Assembly: GCA_934047225.1 (NCBI GenBank)
Contig: OW203990.1
Span: 26,639,045-26,703,044 of the forward strand
Source: Ypsolopha sequella
Taxonomy: Eukaryota > Arthropoda > Insecta > Lepidoptera > Ypsolophidae
DNA: 64,000 bases
Direction of reading: 5' to 3'
In this document: one piece after another, positions 19,701 to 32,790 of the stretch
How the letters are laid out: the number at the start of each line of letters is the position of its first letter
How positions within the stretch are numbered: the stretch's first letter is position 1
Translations under genes and position numbers: made by a program
The notes under the pieces: model-generated
Database searches by the model: none
The model's input: only the letters and a program-made list of their open reading frames with translations
Told to the model about the DNA's origin: nothing

Positions 19701-22700
19701 TGGTCCCTTTTAGTTAAAGGAAGAACAGCACCAATTAATTTGGTCTTCCTTCCAGGTTTGTGAACTAGACATAATCTTCAACTTCGAGAAGGCATACTTC
19801 ATCCTTGATGAGCTGGTGCTGGGCGGAGAGCTGCAGGAGACCAGTAAGAAGAATGTGCTGAAGGCCATCGCGGCACAGGACCTATTGCAAGAGGTCAGTA
19901 GCCAGGATAATGAACTCGTCTAGATATTGTTTTATTAAATATGAGATTACCATGTGAAATGAACAATTAAATATTTTCAAAGGGCAATAGAGAGGCCTGG
20001 GTTCGATTCCCTGCCTCGATTACTTCCCATTGCAAATATTTTTCTGTCCTGCTACAGTAATGATCTTCGTTACATTTTCTTGCGATATATAAATTGCCAA
20101 AAATTTACGCAACAGAAATTTAAAATTTCTGTCATTATTGTCTAATTAAAACATGCAGAAGAAAATACGACAAATTACAGTAAACACAGTTTATTTACAT
20201 ATTTATGTGTAGCTTTTGCCCAGAACTTTATGTGTCATGAGATGAGATAAATATGGATTTTAGCGTAGACTTAAATGATTCCTTAGAACTTAACCCTTGG
20301 CGAGTATAGGTTCTTGTGAAGACTTCTCTTGATGTAGCTTGATTTAATGACTCCAGCTACTCCTGGGACACTAAAGTTTACAATAATAATAACTCCATTG
20401 AAATCTGTTAAGTAGTTTTAACATGATGTGTGTCTATCTAGACATAACGGTGTTTAACTTTAAACAGTGTTTAAATCTCTTGCTGTCACTTTTTTACAAT
20501 ATGAAAGAAAAGGCGACAACAACAGATTTAAACACTGTCTAAAGTTAAACACCATTTTGTAGTAACACAGCAAGTGTCTGTCTATTCTGCACATACAAAC
20601 AAGTCTAAAGATTAAAATTGTTGTTTCTATGTTACAGCAAACCACAGACTTTTCAGATAGTTAATATTATACTAATTGAATACTGCTTTGAGTTAGAAGT
20701 CTAATTTTTTTATAGAAATAAGGGACCAAGAGCCTTGGTATTTGGTATTAATATCAACCTGATACTTATAGCCGTTCCTGAGATATATATAGATCTTGAC
20801 AGCAGACAAGCTTTCTAGTTAGGGTTCCGTTTTAATATTCTGTGGTAGCATTGAGTCAACTGTGTTTACTATAATTCGCCTATACTGGGTGTTAAGATGA
20901 AGTTGCGGAAGCCGGAAACTGGCGATAGTACATGTCCAAACGAACCAACCCACGAATCGCGCAAAAAAAATCAGCTGCTCCATGGAAAAGTTATAGACTG
21001 AGAGCTAGCGACCAAATCGGTCATGTGGCTTCAGCTGTATTCCCGTTACATAAAGTCGCTGAGCCCACATTTTTTTCCCCACCCTACTACACCCGCACCC
21101 ACCGCTCGCGGCCTGCCAGCACGAAGATTATCGGAAAAGGTTGTTCAGGGAAGTAGCTATCGGAGTTTCAATACAGCTGAAGCCACATAACCGATTTGGT
21201 CGCTAGCTCTTAGACTATTACATAGCTACCCGACCCGACCGTTGTATGAAACAAATGTTTTTTTTTTACTCTAATTCTCGATTTTTTTCACGAAAGTTTG
21301 TTCTTATGGACGTGTTCTATTGCCAGTTTTCGGCTTCCGCAACTTCATCTTAACAGCCTGTATGTTCTAAACATTATAAATATTTCAAAAGTTTTGCTCG
21401 CCTGGTGGTGATATAGAAGGTTGCCTTATCCAATGTAGAGTAATTGGATCTGTATTCAGAATAACGTTTATAATGACGAGGAAGGCACTTTGAATAATGG
21501 ATATTTAAACATTGTTATTGCTTATGGTTGTTTTGTTATTGTATGAATATTTATTTTCAAATGTCCATTTGTTCATAAATTTGATATTTACGAAAATTTT
21601 GATTGGGGAGGGATTTAATGAGTAAACTACGTTATTACTTGTTGACATTTATTATCTAGGTATACAGACTATAACTACACATTTAGGCAGTTTGCCACTA
21701 CACACACACATTCCCACACCTATTTGCATTTTGAGGCTGTTGAGATAAGTTGAATGAAATGGCCCGTTACTACGTTGAAACTTTGCCATTCACATTTTTT
21801 ACTATGCTCTATGAATATATTTTAAATGTAATCACTCGTATAAAGTACCCTAAATAAACATTACTCATGCAATATTATAAAAATGTAGTTATAGTTCAGG
21901 GAATATAATTTGCACCGATTTTCCTTATAAGTTACAAGGCAAATCAGTGCAAATTATATTTTGTGCACTTTACATAAATATCTAGTCTATTACCTAGTGA
22001 GCTCATGTGTTCAGTAGAAGATATTATTGTGATATCTGCATATTGCCTACACTTAGGTTTTAAATATTAATAATATATAAATTAGGCTTTAAAAATTACT
22101 TACGTGGACCAGAATAGAGGACAGTGGCCTGTGTAGTGCCTTTCACATTGCTATAATATAAAGTACATTATAAATGTTACATATCACCAATGTATGTTAG
22201 TGCAGTAGCGGCACTGTCTCAGATTAAATACATGATAAAAAAGCTAAGATAAAATAAAAGTATTTAATACTTTTTAGTCGTAGTGATTTTCAAGATGTAA
22301 GGATACAAAAATATACTTATCAAAAATACTATGCATACATAAAATGCAATTTATAGGATTTTCTAACAAACATGCACTACACTTCTATCACTTAGGAAGT
22401 TAGCCTGGTAGAATTATAAACTACATTAGTATGTGTAATATTCAAAAGTATCAGCACTTCTTCCGGTTCCGTAGACTCGCTTTGGGTTCCTCATAGTCTG
22501 TTTCTTTGACACTTAAGGACCGAGTCTTCGTAATTTGTAACAATATCACCAGAAATAGTTATTAGGCTCAAAAACAATGCACAGAAAGATTGTACATTAT
22601 GAAAAAACTGTTTTTAACGAAATTTTTTGTAGATTATCGGTGTTACTACAAAATGGTGTTTAACTTTAGACAGTGTTTAAATCTGAAAATACTTTCTTAC

Positions 22701-25700
22701 AATATGAAAGAAAAGGCGACAACAACATATTTAAACACTGTCTAAAGTTAAACACCGTTTTGTAGTAACACAGTATAATTATGTTTTATATCGAAATTCA
22801 TCGCTTTGGATGGTCTAAATATTATTAGAGTGCATGACAAACTAGAAAATATCAATCAGAAAGTTACAAGTAAGACAAATATTTTGATAAAATAGCGCTG
22901 TCGGTAGCGCGCTTTTCGTGAAAGCAAGAGGTCGCTGGTTCGAATCCTGGCCTGAGGATATTTTCCAAAATATTTGTCTTACTTGAAATTTGTTTCTAAT
23001 TGATATTTTCTAGTTTATAACGCACTCTAATTATATTATTGTACATTCAAAATAATAGTTTTAGATAGTCGTGAATTTTGCTGTTAATTCCGAAAAATCT
23101 TAAATACGCGGCTATGGAAAATTCCGTTGTTTTGAAGCCACTATATCATTTAATAATCCTTTAATGCCTTTGTATATATGTGGTACAGTTTTTGTACAAA
23201 TTGTTTTTAGCTAAGAGTTGTCTTTGCATTGTTAGAATGTATTTTTGGTGGTATATATATATATATATTTTTGTTACAAAACCGAAGAATCGAACCTTAA
23301 AGTCCGTCAAACGTCATACACAGACCTGACGCACTGTCAACCTAATGGCAAAAAGACCCTGCGACGCACACTGTCTCCTCCAAGCTAACTTGACCTGTGT
23401 TTTGTGACGTATGCATGCTCTGTCGGCGATCAGGACCTGAACGATGGACTATTGCACTGACGGCAATCTGCCCCGGATTCCACTGCACGATAAATACACT
23501 TTATATCTACGCTTTTATGAATAGTCACGTGCTTCGTACTAGCTTTTGTTGTTCCTTTCCTTTTGCACGAGAGCTTATAATTTGTGATATTGGGTGCAAA
23601 CCTATGAAGTTGAAGAAATTTTCTTACAGATTCATGAGTTCATAATTCCTGTTATTTAATAGCTATGGTGTTTTTGTTTTGAAAGTTGATTTCAAGGTTT
23701 TACATCTACGGATAAAATGTTGTTTTTATTGCCAGTCTGATAACTATAATCAAATTTTCAAAAAAAGTTTGTCCTTAATGCCATCCATTTCCATTTTCAA
23801 GATTCGTTATATTTTTTTAGCGCTGACACTTTTCAAAAATTAAATTAATGTTGCTGTTAGCTTAATGTTGTCTCAGACACAAAAATAATGTATAAAATTT
23901 GGATTTGTCATTCTTATACAAAAATGTTAGTACCGAAAATTGAGTTTTCTTCAAATTCTCCATACAAAACGGACATTTCATAGGTTTGCACCTAATATTT
24001 TATTTCGTAGTTCCTACTATTTTAGTCATTCTTTTATAGGCTTCATACCCGCGTACAAAAGTGCTAACGATCCGAGGAATCAATATGTAAAATCGATTGT
24101 TCACTCATAACATAATCATAAGTGAACAACGAATGGACCGTCAGCTGGCTGGGTAGCGGCGGGTATGGATGTAAAATGATTAAAGTGTTTTATTTTACAA
24201 AAAAAAAACTATTTAAGTAACATTGAAATTTAGGTATATGATAATATTTATAATAAGATAAGATTGACGATAAAAGTCAGCTGCTGAAGGGTGGAAAAGC
24301 CTTCAGCTACAGCAAAGGTACACTTTTACAGCTTCAGCTGACGAGTTTTCCCCCCACATACATGCAGCTGTCTGTGTGTATCGGCAATTATCATATATCC
24401 ACAAAGTTATTAAAATAGATTTAGTTTGTATAAAAAAAAACTTTTAACCCTTTCACATCCACGTCCACCGCTACACAGCCAGCTGACGGTCCATTAGCTA
24501 TTCAGTTATATTATGATTACGAGTGAATAATCGATTTCGCATATATTTTCAAAATTATTCGGATCGTTAGCACTTTTGTACGTGGCCTTCCAAACCATTA
24601 CAGTAGTCCTTCTGCTCATGTAAGTCCCACGTAGTTGGATTCGTGTTCATATACGAGTACATTAAACGATATAATATTATGTTCCAGCTGCTTTCATACA
24701 TATTTAGAAGACATTTCCACTATCATTGCCTTTTGGCCTTAACTCGACATACACTGACTCTAGAAAAATCTACATTTCAATCCAGTGTAACTCTAGTATT
24801 ATTATGAAATCTCATTTTAGATCGTTAAATCATGTCAAGTATTCAGAATTGGTATTTTTAGTTATTTAAGTATTGTTATTATTGCTGTAACATAAATAGT
24901 CCATGTAATTTGTTGCTTGTTATTTGTGTAGAAATAATCGATTCTGTAATGTTATAAGGTTCACGGTTTTGTCATATTTTCCTTGATTATCAAGACTATA
25001 TATTAAATCATATATTTTATACTAACTTTCTTAGTTTCTTCTATTTAATCTCACATTCCTTATTAATATTATTCAAGGATGACTTAAACTAACAATGTTT
25101 TTGATTCCTATTAGTATAATTTAACCACTACCTGAAGGTAAAAGGCATATATGATGAAACAGTACCCTGAGTTGTTGTATCGGTTTGGTTAAACTATATT
25201 TGGTTGTCTGTAATGTATTTGGTTGTTTGAAATGCATTTACTGTACTCGGTAAAGGAAATACATTTGTTTTGTGACTAAAAACCTGTTTTCTTGCACGCC
25301 CTTTCCTAAATTCCTCGTGGCGTGGTCATTGTACACGGGGTGGTGCATCCTTGAAGGTGCGTTCAGCTTTCAAGTAAATTGAAGCATTTATTTCAGATGT
25401 CATTTAATTATTTTTCCCTCCCTTCCTCGCCCCATACCCATGATGAACATTCATAACCAAGTTAATCCTATAAACTAGAAGAGTTGAATAACAAATTAAT
25501 TTTACTAATGTGGCAAGCATATTTTACTAATGTGGCAAGACTATTGACAGGGAAAGATAAACTTACCAGTTATTGCGTAATTTAGAAGATCCGACTTATG
25601 ATTTATTTTATCCTAGGATGAAATATCGTACACATACAGCAAATAAAAACTATAGTCTCTATTACTACTAGCCACGGGGGCGAAGGTGATTATGTATGTA

Positions 25701-28157
25701 ATGTGGCTAGCTCATAGAATATAGGTGATGGATGCAACTAAATAATAATGGGTGTCTAAATATTTGAGAGCGTTACAGGATCGAAAACGTTCAAAACACT
25801 TGGAAATTATGGAAACATATGTAGGATATTTGGACTCTGGCCTGATCGGCTATACGTTATATGCCAGGTGCATTTGATCACTGCTTATCATGCAAATAAA
25901 TGAACACGCCTAGCTGGCCTTATCTGTAATGTCTTCATTTCATAAGTGACTCTTTATATCGTAACAAATTGAATGTGGCTCTTATATGATTGATTACAAT
26001 GCTGAACGCACTGTCAAATATTTATATAATTTATATTTTATGCGAATTTTGTATATTAGGCGATAGATTTCAAACTTCAAACTTCAAAACTTTTATTTGT
26101 TGAGACATAGGTATAAAGATTTAACATGAAATATAATATAATTTATCCCTGTATGCTCTGCCGTTAGACGTACAAATGTTAAATGTTAAAATTAACGAAT
26201 AAAGTACAATTATAAGTATACAAAGTTATTTACATTAAATATTAGTACATTCTTAAACTAAATAAAATCAATATTAACAGATATCATTCAAATAATTATC
26301 AATTGTATAGTACATTTTATCAATCAGAAAGTCTTTTAGTTTAATTTTAAATACGTTAATATTTTCAATTGTTCTGATTGAATTCATTCAAATAACTCGC
26401 TCAATTTAGGGTTTTTTTGCAAACTTGCACAATAAAACATGGGATTACTTACAACAATTAATTGACTACTATATAATCTTCATTAGGATTAGCTTGGTTG
26501 GTCAGAAATAACTCCGAACGAACTTCCATCATGAACATCAGTGGACATTCTCATGGGATTTTATAAGACGGTGTAAGAAATACATGTTCTGCCACTTGGT
26601 ATTTTCTCGGAATTTTCACAATTTCAATTGGCTCAGTAGTTTTTAGTTATGCCTCAGCCAAGCGGACACGTAAGCTTGTTACAAAGATTCCCGATCTGTT
26701 AATTCTAAAGCTTTATTCGACCACGACGACAAATTATATAATGTACGGTCGAAACACATAACGAAAATATAAATACATTTTTATTTTTATTTATTATATC
26801 CAGTAAACAAAAATAAAAAGTTGTAAGATGTACTAAATAATTACTTATCAAGTTACAAAGTTATAGTTTCATTCTTTGCTTTAGGTATTCATGCATGATT
26901 GAAAGTACACTGAGTAACAGGCTTAACGTTATCGAGATGTAGGGTGTTATGTATAAATGGTATATTGTAGTGTTGTCCACTGTGCGTAGGATGAAACGGT
27001 CGATGCGGCGCTGCGGGAGGTCGGCCTGCTTTGAGAGGACCTCCTTCCTACACATCGATACCAAACGCAACAACTATCTTCCGACAAACGCTTCTCTGTA
27101 CTAAATTTATGGTATTTGCCGAGAAACTGAAAAACTTGGTAAAGAAGTCTGATTTTCGCAATAGTGTTCAAAATTAACCTATAGTCACAAAGGTTACAAG
27201 CATTCCATTTTGATGTGATTTTTTAGGCATAGGAGGTCGTATTTTTTAATATTTTACGTCTTTGTATTTATAGGTAGGTAACGTATTTTAACTAGATAAT
27301 TCGCTAGGTCCTTGATGCTACCAAAAATTGTTACCTTTTCTAATATTTTAAAAGTGTTATATTTTTTTAATATTATTTCTTACATTTCTACATTGCATTT
27401 AACAAGAAATCCGAATTTATTTTATATATACTACTTTTAAAAGTATTTAGGTGCCAAATTAAATAAGTGAAAAACTACTTTCAGGGTTTATAATGTTTAT
27501 TTTAGTCCTTATCATGTTAATCACGAGAATTTGGTGGTAATACCTACATACTGCCGTAGTATCAATGTTTAATTTCTATTCATATTTTCTATTACAAAAA
27601 GTTTATATTTTTATAAGAGTTACCTAGGTAGGGTATGTAAATAAATTTTATCGCACATTAGTACGTACCTATAATATATTAATCCCGAAAATCACTTGAA
27701 AAATACGTTGTCTAATTATATTGTAAATTAAATCTAATCTACAATTCAACAAGAATAAATAATGTTAACACATTTTAGATTTAGAATTAAATGTGTGCAA
27801 TAATGATTATAAATAAGTGTTGACTAAATATTTTTAATTAAGAAAGTAATCAATTATCATTCCTTTGCATCAAAATTATTTTTATTTAATAAACTACTTT
27901 CGATTGAAAATATTAAACAGGACTTTTATTATTTTTCTGGGTACCACAAAAAAAAACTATTGATTCCATTGTTATATTTTTTATGAACGTAGACCATTAG
28001 TTAAGAGTCTTATTAACTCCAAGATGAAAATATACAGTCAAATGTTTGTCGCCGAAAAGCGAAGGCTAACCAGCCACGAGCGACTCAGGCTCAGTGATGA
28101 CCATTGTTGCAGGAGGAGACGCCACAAGGGTTCTTCGAAGACCACGGCCTCGGCTAA
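16787..28157 (+). CDS. AP-1sigma: AP-1 complex sigma subunit, with two alternative last exons
   Basis: AP-1 sigma is the small sigma chain of the AP-1 clathrin adaptor, which sorts cargo at the trans-Golgi network and endosomes and helps bind acidic dileucine signals. Exons: 16787-16789 (ATG alone), 17002-17180, 18903-19011, 19756-19893, then either 26990-27034 or 28113-28157. The protein starts [20 protein letters not shown] and has the longin-like sigma fold signatures [59 protein letters not shown] and [20 protein letters not shown], ending LLQE before the last exon. Each combination gives 157 aa, the length I recall for the fly protein. All junctions are GT-AG and in phase. The 7.1-kb intron before the last exons is full of MITEs. 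Identification is very secure. Confidence 0.95.
17730..17945 (+). mobile_element. RTE-like LINE 3' tail in AP-1 sigma intron 2
   Basis: Reads [20 protein letters not shown] and then a stop. It is preceded by GACGGGCAGTGGCGCCACTG, and is the same tail type as at 58560-58850. Only the end of the element is present. Confidence 0.65.
20440..20570. mobile_element. MITE family D, copy 1
   Basis: Inverted ends hold GTGTTTAACTTTARACAGTG. The interior shares CAATATGAAAGAAAAGGCGA with copy 2 at 22640. Confidence 0.8.
20884..21361. mobile_element. Foldback element, 478 bp
   Basis: The ends pair over about 40 bp (GTTAAGATGAAGTTGCGGAA with GCCGGAAACTGGC). A nested inverted pair lies inside at 21001-21042 and 21168-21210 (GAGCTAGCGACCAAATCGGT). 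Confidence 0.8.
22640..22773. mobile_element. MITE family D, copy 2
   Basis: The inverted ends start GTGTTACTACAAAAYGGTGT, and both ends are complete. Very similar to 20440-20570. Confidence 0.82.
22826..23029. mobile_element. Foldback element with tRNA-like core, copy 1
   Basis: The TIR is about 30 bp (TAGAGTGC and AAACTAGAAAATATCAAT in inverted orientation). The centre, 22895-22960, reads like part of a tRNA gene: GTCGGTAGCGCGCTTTTCGT, then GGTTCGAATCC (a perfect B box). No complete cloverleaf can be folded by eye. A related copy is at 40501-40640. Confidence 0.7.
24051..24584. mobile_element. Foldback element, ~534 bp
   Basis: Inverted ends CGTACAAAAGTGCTAACGAT. Further paired blocks include GGACCGTCAGCTGGCTG near 24130 and its inverse near 24480. 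Confidence 0.78.
26990..27034 (+). CDS. AP-1sigma: AP-1 sigma alternative last exon A
   Basis: Acceptor gtgcgtag, then [14 protein letters not shown] and a stop. In phase with LLQE of exon 4. It closely resembles the C-terminus I recall for Drosophila AP-1 sigma (DEAVEGTLREIGLL). Confidence 0.85.
   Translation, partial: DETVDAALREVGLL
28113..28157 (+). CDS. AP-1sigma: AP-1 sigma alternative last exon B
   Basis: Acceptor attgttgcag, then [14 protein letters not shown] and a stop. Same phase and same length (15 codons) as exon A, 1.1 kb upstream. Its flanking sequence is not repetitive and it is GC-richer than its surroundings. Confidence 0.82.
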   Translation, partial: EETPQGFFEDHGLG

Positions 28158-29062
28158 GGCATCACCTCTCTCCGGGTCTTCGCGACCACTCGCTTGGTGT
28201 AGGAAACCATTTGGGATCTCGCTGTATTGTTCCCTACACTATGCTCATAGCATTATCGTTTAAGTGAATATTTTTCGATGCAATTCTACATTTACATATT
28301 TAAATGAAGCGCAATTGCATTTATCAAACTTGCTTTGTTATTAATTATGTTTTATTCGTACTAGTTTAGGTTTGAGTTTTAGTATCCTTTCGTTTTCGTC
28401 CATTATTTTTAGTTATCTTTAAGTATTATGGAGGTGTGGAGTTTTTACACAAAAGATACGCATAATTTTTGCACTGTGTTGAGGTTATAATGATTGGTTT
28501 ATTCGCTTTGCAATGTTTTTTATCGTACTTAATTATTTGTTTTAATTCTCTGGTACTTCCAATAAACAGTAGTTGGTGCCAAATGAAATAGGCTGATGTT
28601 AATAATGCGTGAAGGTAGACCTTGGCAGCTTGTGATTATCAGATACTTGTGAGCCGCAGTGAGGTAATGAATATCAGGTGACTATGGTGCGCAAGAGCCA
28701 CCCGTGGTGTGTCCAAATTCTGATAGGCTTAGCTATAAGGTAGACCACCTTGGCAACCTAGTTTGAGGATCTTTTTAAGTTTTAAAACAGTGTTTTCTCC
28801 CATATCAAATAGCATATCTGAACAAATTTTGTATACTATCATTATTTTGCTAACATTCTGACTGTAATTTGGCCTAAAATGAAATTCAAGACATAAACAT
28901 TTGTAAGTTATTGTATAGAGTTCTTGTAATTAACAAAGTATTAAAATGAATTAAGTACTAGATTACAGCTTTTTAATTTTAAATCATATAATAGTAGTTT
29001 ATGCTACAAGGGCCAAAAGGAATAAATTACGAGGACGATTTAAATTTAAACGTAACCGAGTA
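28158..29062 (+). other. AP-1 sigma 3' region and spacer
   Basis: AT-rich, with an AATAAA near 28560 that could end the AP-1 sigma transcript. No other feature is seen. Confidence 0.4.
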
Positions 29063-32000
29063 GGGTGAATGCTATAGCAATTGGCCCTTTAAGGAAAACT
29101 TGAATTTATAAGGCTCATAAAATGAAACTTAGTGAATATTTTCCAAACATTTATTATTTTTATAAAGGAACATTTAGTTCAGTCTTATATGAAAAATCAG
29201 CTTTGGCACAAAAAATTATACTTTTAAGATTATAATGATATTCTTTTGTCTACCTCGAAAATTTAGTAATTGGCCTTTAAAATACAGTTATTTGCATGTA
29301 ATAATGTAGTAATTGGCCTTCTTTTAAAAACTCAATATTTCTTTTCTAAAAGCCTAATTCTTTTTGTCTTTCTTTTATTAGGAATAGTAATTCTTCATCA
29401 CTCTCGTCATGCATGCTGGAGTTGCTGCTATCACCTTGTTCACGATAACAATTTTGACAAAGAAAACTGTCTCCTTTGTCTTCTGGTATGTGAATCTGGT
29501 GAGATTTAGGAATACACATTTCATGGTAAACATTTTGGCATTCAGAGCAACGTAGAAATGTTTTCTTTACTCTTTTTTTGCATACTTGACAATCAGATTC
29601 ATCGCACATTTTACTTTTTTTGGTTTTTGTGGTTTTCTTTTCCTTCATTTTCCTTTTATTTTCTTCGCGTTTAAGTTCTCTTGCAATTTTTCTGTCTTTT
29701 TTCTCATCTTCTAACCGTTTTTTTTCTTTAGCTTTGTCTTCAAGGATCTGATGGAACTCAGCGGATGTAATGTGGAAAGGCAGCCTTGCAATGTTTCTTT
29801 TTCCTTTTCTAGCTGGTTCCTTTGGTCTCAATAAAAATTCGTTTATGTCTGTCGTGGAAGTTGAAGCACGATACAGATTATCCTTAACATGTGTTGTAGC
29901 TACCTGTCGCTCCCCAACGCCAAGGTCCTCTAATGTAATTAAAGAGCTATGTATAGGGCTAATTTCACTCAGGTTGTCGATGTGGTTTTCTTTTCCATTT
30001 ATCGAGATCCGTTCTGTTTGATCTTGCAGATCATGTGGAGTCGGATTTGGGCTATCAATTGTTATATTTCCTGTTTCCGCAGTTTCTTTGTTTTTACTCA
30101 GGTTGTCGATGTGGTTTTCTTTTCCATTTATCGAGATCCGTTCTATTTGATCTTGCAGGTCATGTAGAATCGGGTTTGGGCTGTCAGTTATATTTACTGT
30201 TTCCGTAGTTTCTTCGCTAGCTTCATTATGAGATGAACTTTGCTGATAAAAATACCATAATCTATAAAGAATGAAAAAGTATTCGTTATTTTGTGTGTCC
30301 GGTATTATCTCTTTGATTCTTTCAAATTTTTCAATTGTCGTTCCCAACAAGGTCTTTAAATTTGGATAGAGGTAATTTTTTCTCCGGTTCTTCTGTCTCA
30401 ACAGTCTCTGGTGCAGGCGCTGACTTTGCAATGCATTTGGAATAATTCACTGCATCTGGATTGAAAGGGAACAATCCACATGCTCTGAACCCATTGGTAA
30501 TGTAGTCAGGTTTAATTCTGTCCATAATCTTCCCCAAAATCGAAGCAAAATTCTGTTTCGTCACTACTTCTTCGACATTTTCTAAATGCCATTCCTGAAC
30601 TGCTTTCTTCCATAGCTGTTTGACTGGCTTGAACAAAGAAACATCAGCTGGTTGGAGAATTCTTGTCGCATTCGGATACAATGCAAAAATTTCTATTTGC
30701 AGCGAATGAGCTACTACACTTAACTCGTATGTCATGTGTGACTTGTGGCCGTCAACAAACAATAGAACTGGCAACTCAATATTGTTTTGCAGTAAAAATG
30801 GGTGAAAAACGTTTTTTATGATATATATAAACGTATCTGCTGTCATCCATCCTGAGGAACTTAGTGCTATACTAAAGCGATTTGGCACACTCTCTCTTAT
30901 CCTTTCTGGTAGTCGTTGATATGGGTAAACAATCGTTGGTGAAACGTTTTTACCATCGGCTGATATAGTAAATAAAACGGTCATTTTTTCTTTCGCTTTA
31001 CCATCATCAACGATATAAACGTTTTCTTCACCCTTCTCAGCAAAAACTCTCCCTGTACTTGGACAAGTAAGAAACCCAGATTCATCCGCATTGAATATCC
31101 TGGAAGGCTCATTCAAAATATGGTCAAGGCCTGCCTTTTTAAGAGCATCCATTATAATGGTAAACCATTTCCGAATGTCGGCTTCCGTAACACATGCGCT
31201 AGCATATGTAACAGCTTCACCTGTTCTTTGAGTTATTTTTGGATGACGCTTCAAAAAACTTTTCAGCCAACCTTTTCCAGGTCTGTTATCCTTAAATGGA
31301 GTTTCCCTTGGATTCTTATTCAAAAAGCTTTGAACTGAGTCTAAAATATCGTCCGCTTTTCTAGGGAACCCTTTTCTACCTAATTCACATTATCCAGTTT
31401 TCTATTTTTTTTTCTTCTTCTCTAGTGAGATAAGGTTCTGGACCAAAGTAACTCTTCTGGATATTTCCGTTTGAACTGTAGGGTAGCCCTGGGTATCCCA
31501 TACTTTTTGGCTGTACTTCTTATAGGGAATCCATTAGCTATTTCCGCTAAAGCTTTGTCCATTTGCGCTTGACTGTATTGTGGTACTTTCGGCATGTTGT
31601 GGCAATCTATATAATCAATATGTAGTAATTGGCCCCTAGAAAAATTACGGCTATTGGCCCCCGGCCAATTGCTGATCCGTTAGGTTCAAGAAAGTAATAT
31701 TCTCCGAAATAAACCATGACTAAAATATAGGAATTACAAAGCATTAATAACAGGTATAAAACTTTTTTTGCGAAAATATAGTTATTTGCAGGGGGGGCCA
31801 ATAGCTGAAATTTTACGAAATTAGTTATAGTAATTAGCCAGCAAAATAAACTAAGGTTATGTTTTATTATCACATCGAAAACTTCGTCAATACATGCTTT
31901 AAGTATGATACTACTACAGTAAAATAAGACACAAATAACCCTGATAAAAACAAATCACTTATCAATCAGTTTTTTACCTTACTTACCTTATTTTTTTCTT

Positions 32001-32222
32001 AAGAAATCAGAACACGAAATTACATGTTTGAAAGTTTGTTTCGTACTGCCGTCAAACGCCATCTAGACCAAACGCACTGAACTAATTATGAACAATAAGA
32101 CTACAATGTATGCGTTTGCGTACTTTTCCCTCGCGTGGTTTCATTGACAAGCTAATTTCTTTCTATTGAAGTTGTAGTGGCCAATTGCTGTATCCAGGCC
32201 AATTGCTATAGCATTCACCCTA
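29061..32222 (-). mobile_element. Pogo-like DNA transposon, complete ends, decayed coding region
   Basis: The ends are exact inverted copies (GGGTGAATGCTATAGCAATT plus GGCC, 24 bp), each flanked by TA, as in Tc1/mariner/pogo insertions. Inside both ends are several copies of AGTAATTGGCC-like words (about 29265, 29307, 31615, 31650, 31797, 31835, 32175), a likely array of transposase binding sites. The single coding region runs on the minus strand from 31594 to 29346 with frameshifts. Confidence 0.9.
29346..31594 (-). pseudogene. Pogo/Jerky-type DDE transposase with PHD-like C-terminus
   Basis: It starts MPKVPQYSQAQMDKALAEIA with a Psq-type helix-turn-helix (GIPRATLQFK). A CENP-B-like segment follows (GFPRKADDILDSVQSFLNKN) after a frameshift near 31.4 kb. 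The DDE domain has FNADESGF, LLFVDGHKSH and LQPADVSLFKPVKQLW, giving a DDD triad with 35 residues between the last two. A second frameshift near 30.35-30.43 kb leads to a low-complexity region with an internal duplication, a charged coiled-coil stretch (29.6-29.75 kb), and a zinc finger CQVC ... CSECQNVYHEMC ... CQNC like a PHD finger. The DDE open part is 330 codons long and the C-terminal part 361. At least two frameshifts prevent a full protein. Confidence 0.85.
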
Positions 32223-32790
32223 ATTTATTGCTTTTACGCCCGTGTATCATACTACGTTATTCAATGCAGATCAATCAATGTGAGGAACTGAAAACAAATA
32301 TAATCTTGTGAACTTTAAATTATGATTGGCTCAAAAGGATTATCCAGAGCCGTTAAACAGTGGAAAAAAAAGTATAACATCTATGGTACACAGGAAAAGC
32401 TGCAGGTTAGCCAACCATTGCAAACAAATAAAAAAAATAATAATAAAGCCCTAGGGCAAAATAATCGACTTTCTGTTCGGTTTTGATGCATAAAAAGTGG
32501 GCCTTTACGAGCACATGCATTGAAAAGTATTTTAAGTATGTATAACTCAAAGACTTCTAATCTAGGTATACTAGTATAGACACGCTGTTCGCAATCAAAA
32601 CCATGCTCACGCAGCGGAACTTTTGTCTCGCTTGCTCGCCCTCGCGGTGGACCTTCTGTCTCGCCCACTCGCAGGCAAGTTTTCGAGAGTTGACTACCTA
32701 TAACTCAGTGCAGTACAGTTTGTCTATACATAGAAGTTTTTGGTAATACTCCTACCATGCTACCCCCTTATTTTTTTACAGCAATCATAA

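Larger units (their letters stand above)
19894..26989 (+). other. AP-1 sigma intron 4, repeat-rich
   Basis: No gene is seen in this 7.1-kb intron. It holds a B-box-like scrap near 19990 (GGGTTCGATTCCC) and foldback elements at 20440-20570, 20884-21361, 22640-22773, 22826-23029 and 24051-24584. It also holds a small palindrome at 21896-21963 and a LINE-like tail near 26062-26100. The remainder is AT-rich and without recognised features. Confidence 0.6.

Noticed and set aside
22895..22965. Possible tRNA gene
   Set aside because: The B box is good, but the acceptor and D stems do not pair. It is embedded in an inverted-repeat element.
28024..28263. 79-codon plus-strand ORF
   Set aside because: It covers AP-1 sigma exon 5B in another frame, and composition and context favour the short exon.
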